From Lewinellaceae bacterium (lineage in GTDB: Bacteria; Bacteroidota; Bacteroidia; Chitinophagales; Saprospiraceae), in NCBI GenBank assembly GCA_020636435.1, contig JACJXX010000002.1:2480001-2544000 (forward strand): DNA of 64,000 nt, written 5' to 3'. Below, piece by piece: positions 26,820-35,185 of this stretch (the stretch's first letter is position 1; each line of letters starts with the position of its first letter). The notes beneath the pieces were generated by a model. It was not told the origin of the DNA, made no database searches, and saw nothing but the letters and a program-made list of their open reading frames with translations. The position numbers were made by a program, and so were the translations under genes.

Positions 26820-28289
26820 TTATTGAATGACGATCTTTTGAAACTGCCTTCCCTGGGCATGTTCCAACCCAATGATATAAAGGCCCGGCTCCAGGTTGTC
26901 GGTGGGCACGGTTATTTTATTCAACCCGTAATGAGCGCTGAGCTGGGTCCCGTAGATACGTTGCCCGGCCATGGAATAGATGCCGAGTTGCAGGTCGAGC
27001 GCTACCGGCAGTTCAAACTCTATGGACAAGTCGCCGCCGGCGTCCTGCGGGTTGGGCCGTACGTGGAAGTCGGTGGGCGCCACCTCTTCCCGGGTGCTGT
27101 TGATAAAATTACCGGTCTCGAAAGTAAAGGCGTTGGAATAGGGCGTGCAGCCATCATAGCGGTTGTAGGGGCGCACGCGCCACCGCCAGTCGCGGTCGGA
27201 GAGCAGGTTGGTGACTTCCACCTGGGTTTCAGTAGTTTGGAAGGACCGGTATACGATTTCAATGCCCAGGCTGGACAACAGGGAGACCTGCACGATGTAT
27301 CCGTCGGCATTGGCCACCGGCTCCCATTCCAGCCTAACGGAATTGACGTCGGAGATCGTCGCGCCTTCCATTGGAGTGACGGGTACGATGGCGCCTTCCA
27401 GGTAGATAGCAGGCGATTGGTTGTACAGCAGGTTCGCTCTTGGATTGAGCAGGTTGGCGCGCATGGCGTCGGACTGGCCCTCGGAAAAACGGCTGGCGCA
27501 TTCGTCAAAGGAATAGCTCATGATTAAGGTGCCATCAGAGCGGAAGACAGCGCCAGTGGGATCTTTTTGCTCGGTGTTGCTCAGCTTATCTTCCCGGCAA
27601 GGCCAACGGTTGCTGATGTAATCTGGCGGCGTATCGCAGAAGCGGTCGCCGGCAGTCTGGCAGTTGGAGCCATCCACCAGTTCCACCTGCCGGCCGTTGA
27701 CCGTGAAGGGCGTTTGCTCAAAATCCTGAAAGTCGGTATTTTCCCAGCCCCGGAAAGTATGGGGCAAAGAAATGTTGTGGCCGATCTCGTGCGCCCAGGT
27801 ATGGTCAGAGGCAGAAGTACATCCTTTATTCAGCGCAATCCCCAGGTCGTAGATAGAATACCCGCAGTTGCCCGCCGGGCTGCTTACGATGTAGCAGTTG
27901 ATGGTGTTGGGTACGTTGTACCGTTCCATCATCTCAACCCCCTGGCCGTAGTCGTGGTCGTAATAACTGGAGTTGTTGATGTAATTGAAGTCTCCTTCAA
28001 TAAAAAACTGGATATTGGAGGCCTCGAAATCTTTGTTCAGGGTACAGAACGCATCCATCACCCGGGATACGGGAAAGTAACCGTTGCCGTCGTCATTGCC
28101 CACGATGTGGATGGTCAGCGGCACATACAGCAACTCCGTAGAACGCAGGTAAGCGGATGGGTTTTCCTGGTAGTGCTTCAGCCACTCAACAATCTCAGGG
28201 GAAGTGCCGCAGTATTGTTCCACTTGCTGAGCCTTTGCTGCAAAGGCCAGAAGGAAGCTAAAAAACGAGAAAAGTAGGAGTTTTTTCAT
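26820..28289 (-). CDS. Secreted M43-like metallopeptidase with T9SS tail, paralogue 2
   Basis: 489 residues with a clear signal peptide (KKLLLFSFFSFLLAFAAKAQ). Active site AHEIGHNISLPHTFRGWE; YVPLTIHIVGNDDGNGYFPV and FIEGDFNYINN are shared with the other paralogues. C-terminal fibronectin III-like region (VRLEWEPVANADGYIVQVS) and sorting tail (EPGLYIIGLEHAQGRQFQK). Ends 80 bases before the start of paralogue 1. A hairpin lying upstream suggests it is transcribed separately from paralogue 3. Confidence 0.9.
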   Translation of the reverse strand: MKKLLLFSFFSFLLAFAAKAQQVEQYCGTSPEIVEWLKHYQENPSAYLRSTELLYVPLTIHIVGNDDGNGYFPVSRVMDAFCTLNKDFEASNIQFFIEGDFNYINNSSYYDHDYGQGVEMMERYNVPNTINCYIVSSPAGNCGYSIYDLGIALNKGCTSASDHTWAHEIGHNISLPHTFRGWENTDFQDFEQTPFTVNGRQVELVDGSNCQTAGDRFCDTPPDYISNRWPCREDKLSNTEQKDPTGAVFRSDGTLIMSYSFDECASRFSEGQSDAMRANLLNPRANLLYNQSPAIYLEGAIVPVTPMEGATISDVNSVRLEWEPVANADGYIVQVSLLSSLGIEIVYRSFQTTETQVEVTNLLSDRDWRWRVRPYNRYDGCTPYSNAFTFETGNFINSTREEVAPTDFHVRPNPQDAGGDLSIEFELPVALDLQLGIYSMAGQRIYGTQLSAHYGLNKITVPTDNLEPGLYIIGLEHAQGRQFQKIVIQ

Positions 28290-28310
28290 ATTTATAATTT
28301 CTTCAGAAAT

Positions 28311-28346
28311 AAACGCCCGATAAAGATAAAGCTATCGGGCGTTTAT
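28311..28346 (-). terminator. Strong hairpin terminator after paralogue 3
   Basis: AAACGCCCGAT and ATCGGGCGTTT pair perfectly around a 14-base loop, with A/T tracts on both sides; outer AGAAAT/ATTTCT bases extend the stem. It can work in both directions and would end the minus-strand transcript from 28490-29986. Confidence 0.75.
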
Positions 28347-28387
28347 TCTAATTTCTGAGGAGGGAAAATCGTGGGTCGCACACCAAT

Positions 28388-28491
28388 GTGTAAAGGTGTA
28401 AGTGTGTAAACGTGTAAAAGAACGGCCGCTATTTCCAGGAGTTGGCAATCATTAGCCCCATCCGTTTACACACTTACGCGTTTACACACTC
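28388..28491. repeat. Inverted simple repeat (GTGTAAA/TTTACAC)
   Basis: GTGTAAGTGTGTAAACG at the left is answered by CGTTTACACACTTACGCG on the right, around 40 bases of unique sequence. It lies between the terminator and the end of the next peptidase gene. Confidence 0.6.
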
Positions 28492-29986
28492 ATTGCACCA
28501 GCAACTTCCGGTAATTCGCCCCGCCATTAGCGTCGATGCGCACCAGATACAGCCCTTTGGGCAAGCCGGCGGTGCTGATAACCGTCCGGTTGGCGCCCGG
28601 CACTACCTCCAAACGCCGGCTTTGCAGGGCCTGGCCGGTGAGGTTGAGCAGGCTGACGGTAGCGTTGCTGGCCTGTTCGGAGGCAAATTCCAGTGCCACT
28701 TCCTGGTTGTCCTTTGCCGGGTTGGGGTAGATGCGCAGGCCTTGCACGGTTTCCTGAGAGGAAGTGGAAGACACCAGGTCGGCAGTTTGGAACGTATGCA
28801 CATCAGAGGAACTGACGCAGGCGTCGTACCGGTTGAACGGGCGGATGCGCCAGTAGAAGGTTTTGTCCGCCGCCAGTTCATCAGCTCCAACACTGACGGA
28901 AGAGTTGGTGGTGATGTAATTAGCTACGGTGAACGCAAAAGTCGGTATACGGGAAATTTCCACGACGTAAAACTGTGCTCCCTCAATGGGTTCCCACTGC
29001 AAGTCGAAGGCTTCCCCATTTTGCACATCCTCTCCTTCCGCCGGGAAGATCGGCGTCAGTTCGTTGCTGGCCACTGGCACCGGCGGCGTTTGGTTGACGA
29101 GGTGCCCCGGGCGCTCCTCCTCGAGGTTGGCGCGCATGGCGCCGATCTGGCCGTCGGTGAAACGGGTGACGCAATTGTCCAAAGCATAACCCATAATCAG
29201 GGAACCGTCGGAACGGAACTCGACGCCGTTGGGGTCTTTCTGGATTTGCGGGCTCATGCCGTCGCCATTGCAACCCCAGCGGAAGTTGAGGTAGTCGGGC
29301 GAAGTGTCGCAGAAGCCGTCGCCGGCAAACGAACAATTGGAGCCGTTCACCCTTTCCACCTGGCGAATAGTATTGGCCCAGGTAACTGTATTGGGCGTGG
29401 GGCTGTCGTAACTGTAGTCGGTGGTTTCCCAGCCGTAGAAGGTGTGGGGCAAAGACAGGTAGTGGCCGGCCTCGTGGGCCCAGGTGAAGTCGCCACCCGA
29501 CAGGGCGCCTTTTTCCACGGCTACTGCATCTCCTGAAGGAGAGTAATATCCTAAAGCATTGTTAGGCAGGCCGTTGCAGATGTAAAAGTTAACCGTATTG
29601 GGAACGTTGTAGTTCTGCATCATCTGTCCGCCGGCGGGATAGTCATGATCGTAGTAATCATCATTGTTGATGTAGCGGATGTTTCCTTTAACGTAAAACT
29701 GAATCTCCGCCTGTTCAAAAATTTCATTTAGTTGGCAGAAGGCGTCCATCAACCGGTTGTAAGATATGTAACCGGTGCCGTCATCGCGCCCCACCATGTG
29801 AAAGGTTACGGGTACGTAAATGGTTTGCAGCATCGTGCGGTTGATCACCCGCGGGTTTTGCTGATATCGCTCCAGCCATTCTGACTTAAATGGAGGAGTG
29901 CCGCAGGTGCCTGCTTGAGTATCCTGGGCGTGGGCGCTGATTGCTAAGCCCAGGGCGAAGGCAAGAAAAGTGATAATTTTTTTCAT
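28490..29986 (-). CDS. Secreted M43-like metallopeptidase with T9SS tail, paralogue 3
   Basis: 498 residues. Signal peptide KKIITFLAFALGLAISAHAQ. Active site AHEAGHYLSLPHTFYGWE, with Ala where the paralogues have Ile or Leu. GSNCSFAGDGFCDTSPDY and CVTRFTDGQIGAMRANL follow; then a fibronectin III-like module (DLQWEPIEGAQFYVVEIS, YWRIRPFNRYDACVSS) and sorting tail (LPKGLYLVRIDANGG, YRKLLVQ). The four paralogues share the N-terminal CGT(P/S) element right after the signal peptide. Probably secreted together for protein degradation or processing. Confidence 0.9.
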   Translation of the reverse strand: MKKIITFLAFALGLAISAHAQDTQAGTCGTPPFKSEWLERYQQNPRVINRTMLQTIYVPVTFHMVGRDDGTGYISYNRLMDAFCQLNEIFEQAEIQFYVKGNIRYINNDDYYDHDYPAGGQMMQNYNVPNTVNFYICNGLPNNALGYYSPSGDAVAVEKGALSGGDFTWAHEAGHYLSLPHTFYGWETTDYSYDSPTPNTVTWANTIRQVERVNGSNCSFAGDGFCDTSPDYLNFRWGCNGDGMSPQIQKDPNGVEFRSDGSLIMGYALDNCVTRFTDGQIGAMRANLEEERPGHLVNQTPPVPVASNELTPIFPAEGEDVQNGEAFDLQWEPIEGAQFYVVEISRIPTFAFTVANYITTNSSVSVGADELAADKTFYWRIRPFNRYDACVSSSDVHTFQTADLVSSTSSQETVQGLRIYPNPAKDNQEVALEFASEQASNATVSLLNLTGQALQSRRLEVVPGANRTVISTAGLPKGLYLVRIDANGGANYRKLLVQ

Positions 29987-30047
29987 ACTGAAAAGGCGTA
30001 TATAAAGTGAATTTGGTTATAAAATACTACTTCCTAATGGAAGTGTT

Positions 30048-31613
30048 TTAATTCGTTACAATTATCTTTCGAACGAGTTTGCCCTTTTCCGTATCCAGCG
30101 TCACCAGATACAGGCCGGCTTCGAGGCCGGCGAGGCTCAGCTCGACAGTGGTTTCCCCAACCGCAAAATTGCGCTGCCCGAATGTTTTTACCGGTTGACC
30201 CATAATATTGTTAACCGACAGCGTGCCGGCAAAGTTGCTCAGGGCCTTCAGGTTTACAGACAGGGCCTGGCTGCTGCTCAGTGGGTTGGGCATTGCGTCG
30301 AACTGTTCGGCCAGTTCGTTGGAAGTGGCGCTTACCGCAACGCCAGTCTGGAACTTAAAGGCGGGAGAGCTGGGCGCGCACGTCCGGTAGGCCGACATGG
30401 GGGTGACCCGCCAGTAATAGGTTTTGTTGGAAAGCAGGCCCTCCACCAGTTTGCTGCTGCCAAAGACAAAGTCCTCATAAACAACCAATTGTTCCTGAAA
30501 ACTGCTTACCGTAGAAACCTCCAGCAGGTAAAAGTCAGCCCCCGGGGTATCTTCCCAATCGAATGAGACGGCGTTGAAAAAGCCCAGCTGTTCATCGTCG
30601 GCGGGCGACAGCAGGGCCGGGGCTTCCGTGTATTCGGTGAGGTTGGGAATGTGGCCGCTGCGGATGTATGCGCGGTTGTTTCGGTTGTAATCCTGGATCA
30701 TCATGGCTATCTGTTCTTCCGAAAAGTGGTACTGGTCCCGGTCGCATTCCAGGAAATAGCTCATGTACAAGCCTTCATCCACATCGATGACCTCGCCGTT
30801 TGGGTCCATCGTGCCGGCGTTGTAGTCGCAGTTGGGCCAGCCGAAGCCGAAATTGTAGTCCGGAGGGGTATCGCAGAGGAAGTCGCCCGAGGTCTCGCAG
30901 TTGGTTCGGTTTACGAATTCCACCGGAATGAAGTTGCCGGGAGGCACTGCCGAGGGGCTGGGCGCCGTAGTCAGCGTTACCGGGTTGCCGTGGGTGGCCT
31001 GGTTGTAGGGCTGGCCGTCCCAGCCGTTGAAGGGGTGCAGCAGGCTGAACCAATGGCCCAATTCGTGGGTAAGGGTAGAGCCTCCCTTTTTGATCTCGGA
31101 TTTGGACATCACCAGCCAGTCCCTAAGCGGGGTGGGGTCATTGTAGCCCAGAATGACCCCCGGGCTGCCCATATTGTTCTGGTTGGCGCTCTCCGGGATG
31201 AAAATATTGATGGAGGCGTTGTCCCGTTCCAGGGCCATGATGGAGTTCAGCGTATTTTGGTGGTTGCTGTAGACCGCCGTGTTGAAAATGTAGTTGAAAT
31301 CGTTTTTGATGTAGAATTGGATGCCCGTTTCGGCGAAGTCTTCATTCAGGGTGCAGAGCTGGTCCAGGACCCGGCGTTTGGAAACTACTCCGGTGCCGTC
31401 GTTGCGCCCGACCAGGTGGAAAGTCACCGGCACATAAACGGTATTCCGGAACTGGACCGGGCCCTGCCGGTAGGCCTCCTTGTTCTCCAGCAGCCGTTCG
31501 GCAATCAGGTCCAGGGCTTCGCGCGAGGTGCCGCACCAGCCCTGGGTTTGGGCTGAAGCCTCCATTAGCAGTCCGGCGAAAGCTAAAAGGGTGAGTAAAA
31601 GAAATCTAAACAT
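30048..31613 (-). CDS. Secreted M43-like metallopeptidase with T9SS tail, paralogue 4
   Basis: 521 residues from the ATG at 31613, chosen since it begins a signal peptide (FRFLLLTLLAFAGLLMEASA); the open frame continues to 31760 without family content. Active site THELGHWFSLLHPFNGWDG. RTNCETSGDFLCDTPPDYNF and CDRDQYHFSEEQIAMM follow, then fibronectin-like and sorting domains (LEAGLYLVTLDTEKG, VRKIIVTN). It is the most divergent of the four tandem copies and first in transcription order, with its own candidate -7 box. Confidence 0.9.
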   Translation of the reverse strand: MFRFLLLTLLAFAGLLMEASAQTQGWCGTSREALDLIAERLLENKEAYRQGPVQFRNTVYVPVTFHLVGRNDGTGVVSKRRVLDQLCTLNEDFAETGIQFYIKNDFNYIFNTAVYSNHQNTLNSIMALERDNASINIFIPESANQNNMGSPGVILGYNDPTPLRDWLVMSKSEIKKGGSTLTHELGHWFSLLHPFNGWDGQPYNQATHGNPVTLTTAPSPSAVPPGNFIPVEFVNRTNCETSGDFLCDTPPDYNFGFGWPNCDYNAGTMDPNGEVIDVDEGLYMSYFLECDRDQYHFSEEQIAMMIQDYNRNNRAYIRSGHIPNLTEYTEAPALLSPADDEQLGFFNAVSFDWEDTPGADFYLLEVSTVSSFQEQLVVYEDFVFGSSKLVEGLLSNKTYYWRVTPMSAYRTCAPSSPAFKFQTGVAVSATSNELAEQFDAMPNPLSSSQALSVNLKALSNFAGTLSVNNIMGQPVKTFGQRNFAVGETTVELSLAGLEAGLYLVTLDTEKGKLVRKIIVTN

Positions 31614-31660
31614 TGTCGAAAATTTTAATTGATTATTTTCAAATTGGCGCAGGAGTACTG

Positions 31661-31668
31661 CAAAAATA
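31661..31668 (-). promoter_or_regulatory. Candidate -7 box for paralogue 4
   Basis: Minus-strand TATTTTTG, a TAnnTTTG match about 48 bases before the start codon at 31613. No convincing -33 TTG at normal spacing. Confidence 0.35.
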
Positions 31669-31830
31669 GCAAAATTGCACGCTTTGGGCATGCAACCGGC
31701 CGCCTGATATTTGGTCTGCTGGGAGATAAAGCCCGGTATAAATGCCCCGCTGCGTGCCATTGTTCTCCTTATTGAGCCTATAGCTATTTTCTTTCTCGTA
31801 CCGTTGTTGGAGTGCCCTGATCATTTTAGA

Positions 31831-31855
31831 TTGATGCTAAAATTAACTAGCTTTG
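31831..31855 (+). promoter_or_regulatory. Candidate promoter for malate dehydrogenase; 31614-32027 otherwise non-coding
   Basis: TAGCTTTGCACC at 31848 fits TAnnTTTG; a TTG at 31831-31833 is rather close (14 bases). The 414-base gap between the divergent genes has no other recognisable gene; it is A+T-rich and would give the mdh message a leader of about 170 bases, in which I see no known riboswitch. Confidence 0.4.
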
Positions 31856-32027
31856 CACCGAAATTCGGGGCGGTTTGATCAAGAATAGAGGTTAGATTTA
31901 AGAGAATTTCAAGAAGTAGACAGCATTAGGGGGAATAAGGTTGAGCAAAAGCCGGAAAAAAACTGTTTTTGTACCAACAAGCCGACGAAAATAGCCTTAA
32001 GACTAAATAACATCAAACGAAAATATC

Positions 32028-32954
32028 ATGAGTAAAGTAACTGTTGTTGGAGCTGGCAATGTTGGAGCTACCTGCGCCAACGTCCTGGCTCACAAAGACC
32101 TTGTAAAAGAAGTGGTGCTGCTCGACATACAGGGCGACCTCGCCCGGGGCAAAGCCCTGGACAGCTGGCAGCAGGCCCCCATTGACTATTACAGCACGCA
32201 CCTCACAGGAACGGACGATTACAAGGCTACTGCCGGTTCTGACATCGTCGTCATCACCGCTGGAGTGCCCCGCAAGCCGGGCATGACTCGGGACGACCTG
32301 ATCTCGACTAATGCCAAGATTGTCAACATGGTGACGAAATCCATCATGGAACACACCAAAAACCCGATCATCATTGTGGTGTCCAACCCGCTGGATGTGA
32401 TGACCTACGCTGCCTACAAGGCTTCCGGGCTGGATTCCTCGCGCGTGTTCGGCATGGCCGGCATCCTCGACACCGCCCGCTACCGGGCTTTTCTGGCCGA
32501 AGCGCTGCACGTTTCTCCCAAAGACATTCAGGCCGTGCTGATGGGCGGCCATGGCGACACCATGGTGCCGCTGCCCCGCTACACCACCGTATCCGGCATC
32601 CCGGTCACGGAAATGATTGCAGATGACAAACTGGATGCCATCGTCGAGCGCACCAAAATGGGCGGAGGCGAGCTGGTGAAACTAATGGGCACCTCGGCCT
32701 GGTACGCGCCTGGAGCCGCCGCCGCTCAGATGGTGGAGGCCATCGTTCGCGATGAAAACCGCATTTTCCCCTGTTGCGCGCTGCTCAAAGGCGAGTACGG
32801 GTTGAAGGACATCTTCCTGGGCGTTCCGGTAAAACTCGGCGCCAAAGGCATCGTGAAAATGCTGGAGCTGAAGCTCAATGGCGATGAAATGAAACTATTA
32901 AAAGAATCTGCTGAACACGTGCGGGCAGTTATGGAAGTATACGACAACATGTAA
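32028..32954 (+). CDS. mdh: Malate dehydrogenase (LDH-like type)
   Basis: 308 residues, normal length. It interconverts malate and oxaloacetate with NAD in the citric acid cycle. NAD-binding motif VTVVGAGNVGATCANV at residues 4-19, a coenzyme-binding Asp in VVLLDIQGD, substrate-loop ITAGVPRKPGMTRDDL with the two Arg that mark malate specificity, and the catalytic His in LMGGHGDTMVP. GMAGILDTARYR carries the third substrate Arg. Single gene with a long leader, followed 57 bases later by the peroxiredoxin-like gene on the same strand. Confidence 0.96.
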   Translation: MSKVTVVGAGNVGATCANVLAHKDLVKEVVLLDIQGDLARGKALDSWQQAPIDYYSTHLTGTDDYKATAGSDIVVITAGVPRKPGMTRDDLISTNAKIVNMVTKSIMEHTKNPIIIVVSNPLDVMTYAAYKASGLDSSRVFGMAGILDTARYRAFLAEALHVSPKDIQAVLMGGHGDTMVPLPRYTTVSGIPVTEMIADDKLDAIVERTKMGGGELVKLMGTSAWYAPGAAAAQMVEAIVRDENRIFPCCALLKGEYGLKDIFLGVPVKLGAKGIVKMLELKLNGDEMKLLKESAEHVRAVMEVYDNM

Positions 32955-33011
32955 CAACTTTCCCGCTCTCTTGTTGTTTGTCAGATTACAGGTCTAAAAA
33001 TCCGTAGCCAC

Positions 33012-33551
33012 ATGGTCGAGGAAATGAAGTTAAACGAAGCGTTGTTGAGCGAGATGGTGCTAAACACCGGCGAAACGCTCTTCGATTATTCCCTCCGGCA
33101 GCCCGTCCTTCTGGTGTTTCTGCGCCATTTCGGATGCACTTTCTGCCGGGAGGCCCTTTCGGATATATCCAAAAAACGCAGCGAGATCGAAGAACAGGGC
33201 TCCAGGATCGTCTTTGTCCACATGACTTCCGGCGATATTGCCGAGCGTTACTTCAACCGCTACGGCCTGGAGGGCGCCCTCCACATCAGCGACCCGGAAT
33301 GCGTTTACTATGCCGCTTTCGGGCTGGTCAAGGGCAACTTCACCCAGCTTTTTGGCCTCTCCTCCTGGATTCGCGGGTTTTCCGCCGGCGTAGTGGCCGG
33401 CCACGGCGTGGGCCCGCAACTGGGCGACGGCTTCCAGATGCCCGGCGTTTTCGCTATTCAGGACGGGGAAGTAAAAAACAGCTTCATCCACCGGCTGGCT
33501 TCCGACCGGCCGGATTATTTCGACCTGATGAAATGCTGTGCCGTGGAGTAA
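33012..33551 (+). CDS. Peroxiredoxin-like (AhpC/TSA-type) thioredoxin-fold protein
   Basis: 179 residues. A thioredoxin fold is indicated by LLVFLRHFGCTFCREALSDI (Cys-x-x-Cys at about residues 43-46), FVHMTSGDIAERYF, and the cis-Pro region QMPGVFAIQDGEVK. This matches the PRXL2/SelL-like peroxiredoxin group, which reduces peroxides or thiols. A second Cys pair ends the protein (MKCCAVE). It is probably cotranscribed with mdh and is followed by a good terminator. Confidence 0.75.
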   Translation: MVEEMKLNEALLSEMVLNTGETLFDYSLRQPVLLVFLRHFGCTFCREALSDISKKRSEIEEQGSRIVFVHMTSGDIAERYFNRYGLEGALHISDPECVYYAAFGLVKGNFTQLFGLSSWIRGFSAGVVAGHGVGPQLGDGFQMPGVFAIQDGEVKNSFIHRLASDRPDYFDLMKCCAVE

Positions 33552-33591
33552 CCTCCCCGGCCATTGGTTGAAAATTGACACACTCATACCG

Positions 33592-33628
33592 GATCGCCTT
33601 GAACTTTTCTCAGGGCGATCTTATTTTT
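33592..33628 (+). terminator. Hairpin terminator after the mdh unit
   Basis: GATCGCC (33592-33598) pairs with GGCGATC (33614-33620), loop of 15 bases, followed at once by TTATTTTT. Confidence 0.75.
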
Positions 33629-33667
33629 AGGGAATAGGGTTTTCTTGAACAAAACAGATACCAAGGC

Positions 33668-34771
33668 ATGATCGGTTGGAAATTTTCAGAATTCATCCCG
33701 GGACAAGGCGATGGCTCCGTATTTGATCAGTTGCTGAAGATTTTTCAGGAGTTGCTCGTTTATACTTCCGGCGACATCAGCGAGGCGCTTTCCTGGCTCA
33801 CCGAACTGGATAAGGAATACAACCTGACCAACGAGGAGTATGGGATGGCGGATTTCATCCAGGACCTCATCGACAAGGGCTATATCGAGCAACAAGAGCA
33901 GGGGGATGGCGCCTTCACGCCCACCTCCAAAATGGAGATCGCGATCCGCCAGAAAGCCCTGGAAGATGTATTCGGGCAGTTGAAAAAGTCGCGGCGCGGC
34001 AACCACAATACTCGCTTCGGCGGGGGAGGGGATGAGCCTACCTCCGACCAAAGGCCTTACCAATTCGGCGACCGCCTCGACCAGCTCGCCGTTTCCGACT
34101 CCCTGCGAAACGCTCAGATCAACCACGGCATCGACGACTTTCGCCTCACCCAGGAAGACCTGGAGGTGCAGGAAACTTTCTACCAGGCCCAGATGAGCAC
34201 CGTGCTCATGATCGACATTTCCCACTCCATGATCCTGTACGGGGAAGACCGCATCACCCCGGCCAAAAAGGTGGCCATGGCCCTGGCCGAGCTGATCACC
34301 ACCCGCTATCCCAAAGATACCCTCGACATCATCGTCTTCGGCAACGACGCCTGGCAGATCGAGATCAAAGACCTGCCCTACCTGCAGGTCGGCCCCTTCC
34401 ACACCAATACCATTGCCGGCCTGGAGTTGTCGATGGACCTGCTGCGCCGCCGCCGCAACCCCAACAAGCAAATCTTCATGATCACCGACGGAAAGCCCAC
34501 CTGCATGAAGAAGGGCAAGCGCTACTATAAAAACAGCTTTGGCCTGGACCGCAAGATCGTTACCCGCACCCTCACCCTGGCCCAGCGCTGCCGCAAGCTC
34601 GACATCCCCATCACCACCTTCATGATCGCCCGCGACCCCTACCTGATGCGCTTCGTCGACCAGTTTACCAAGGCCAACAACGGCAAGGCTTTTTACAGCA
34701 GCCTCCAGGGCCTGGGCGAGTATATTTTTATGGATTATAAGAACAATAAGGGGAAACGGCATCGGAGGTAA
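33668..34771 (+). CDS. VWA-domain protein with intact MIDAS motif
   Basis: 367 residues. The C-terminal 190 residues form a von Willebrand A domain with DxSxS motif in VLMIDISHSMILYG, the MIDAS Thr in GPFHTNTIAG and the Asp in FMITDGKPTC. The N-terminal part is acidic and helical (ALSWLTELDKEYNLTNEEYG). Such proteins usually work with a MoxR-type AAA+ ATPase in metal-dependent complex assembly, but no such ATPase is adjacent here. The C-terminus is very basic (KNNKGKRHRR). Cytosolic, no signal peptide. Confidence 0.85.
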   Translation: MIGWKFSEFIPGQGDGSVFDQLLKIFQELLVYTSGDISEALSWLTELDKEYNLTNEEYGMADFIQDLIDKGYIEQQEQGDGAFTPTSKMEIAIRQKALEDVFGQLKKSRRGNHNTRFGGGGDEPTSDQRPYQFGDRLDQLAVSDSLRNAQINHGIDDFRLTQEDLEVQETFYQAQMSTVLMIDISHSMILYGEDRITPAKKVAMALAELITTRYPKDTLDIIVFGNDAWQIEIKDLPYLQVGPFHTNTIAGLELSMDLLRRRRNPNKQIFMITDGKPTCMKKGKRYYKNSFGLDRKIVTRTLTLAQRCRKLDIPITTFMIARDPYLMRFVDQFTKANNGKAFYSSLQGLGEYIFMDYKNNKGKRHRR

Positions 34772-34893
34772 GGAATGGTTGTATGGTTCAATTGTTTGGC
34801 TTTGCGTCTAACGTTGGACAGCGTTGATAGCCAATGGGTTGCCAAGCCTCGTCGAACCTCGAACGCCGAACAACCGAACGCCGAACTTGTCCA

Positions 34894-34930
34894 GCGTTCG
34901 ACTGAGCGTTCGACTGAGCGTTCGACTGAG
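34894..34930 (+). repeat. REP-like 12-bp tandem repeat beside IS110 copy A
   Basis: Three copies of GCGTTCGACTGA run directly into the 14-bp IS110 site. Just before, 34850-34890 has CGAACGCCGAAC-type simple repeats. The same unit occurs twice before copy B (42151-42175) and in variant form inside the ISL3 gene. Confidence 0.8.
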
Positions 34931-35000
34931 CTCACGCCGAAGTCGTAACTTAGCAAAAACGAAAAATGAAGATAAAAAACGATATTTACCAAGAGAGCAG

Positions 35001-35141
35001 CGGGCGGGTTAGGCCGAGCCGAAGTTGGTGCTTAGACACCGCGTGAGATGTTGAGCCACCCGCCCGTTTGTACCATTGATGCCATACTGGACAGTTATAT
35101 AGGCTTCGAGCCCGTTTACGATGATCGTAGTAGCACCAATG
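35001..35141 (+). ncRNA. Candidate IS110 bridge RNA, copy A
   Basis: Two stem-loops lie in the leader. Loop 1: outer stem CGGGCGGGT/ACCCGCCCG (35001-35009 with 35058-35066), upper hairpin GGTG/CACC, and between them an internal loop whose left side has GCCGAAGTT (35018-35026) and right side GCGTGAGATG (35041-35050). The first equals the right part of the insertion site, the second is the complement of CATCTCACGC at the element's right end. Loop 2: stem CATTGATGC/GCACCAATG (one mismatch) with inner hairpin GGCT/AGCC. This is the known bridge RNA layout. The coding strand of the RNA is not settled. Confidence 0.55.
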
Positions 35142-35185
35142 TCTTGCTCAAATAAATTTTTTAACTTCGTAAATGTACAAATTTT

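Noticed and set aside
35083..35132. Guide segments in loop 2 of the candidate bridge RNA
   Set aside because: Only 6-base matches (ACAGTT, TTACGA) to the element ends were found, 15 bases apart in the junction; too weak to assign a donor guide.
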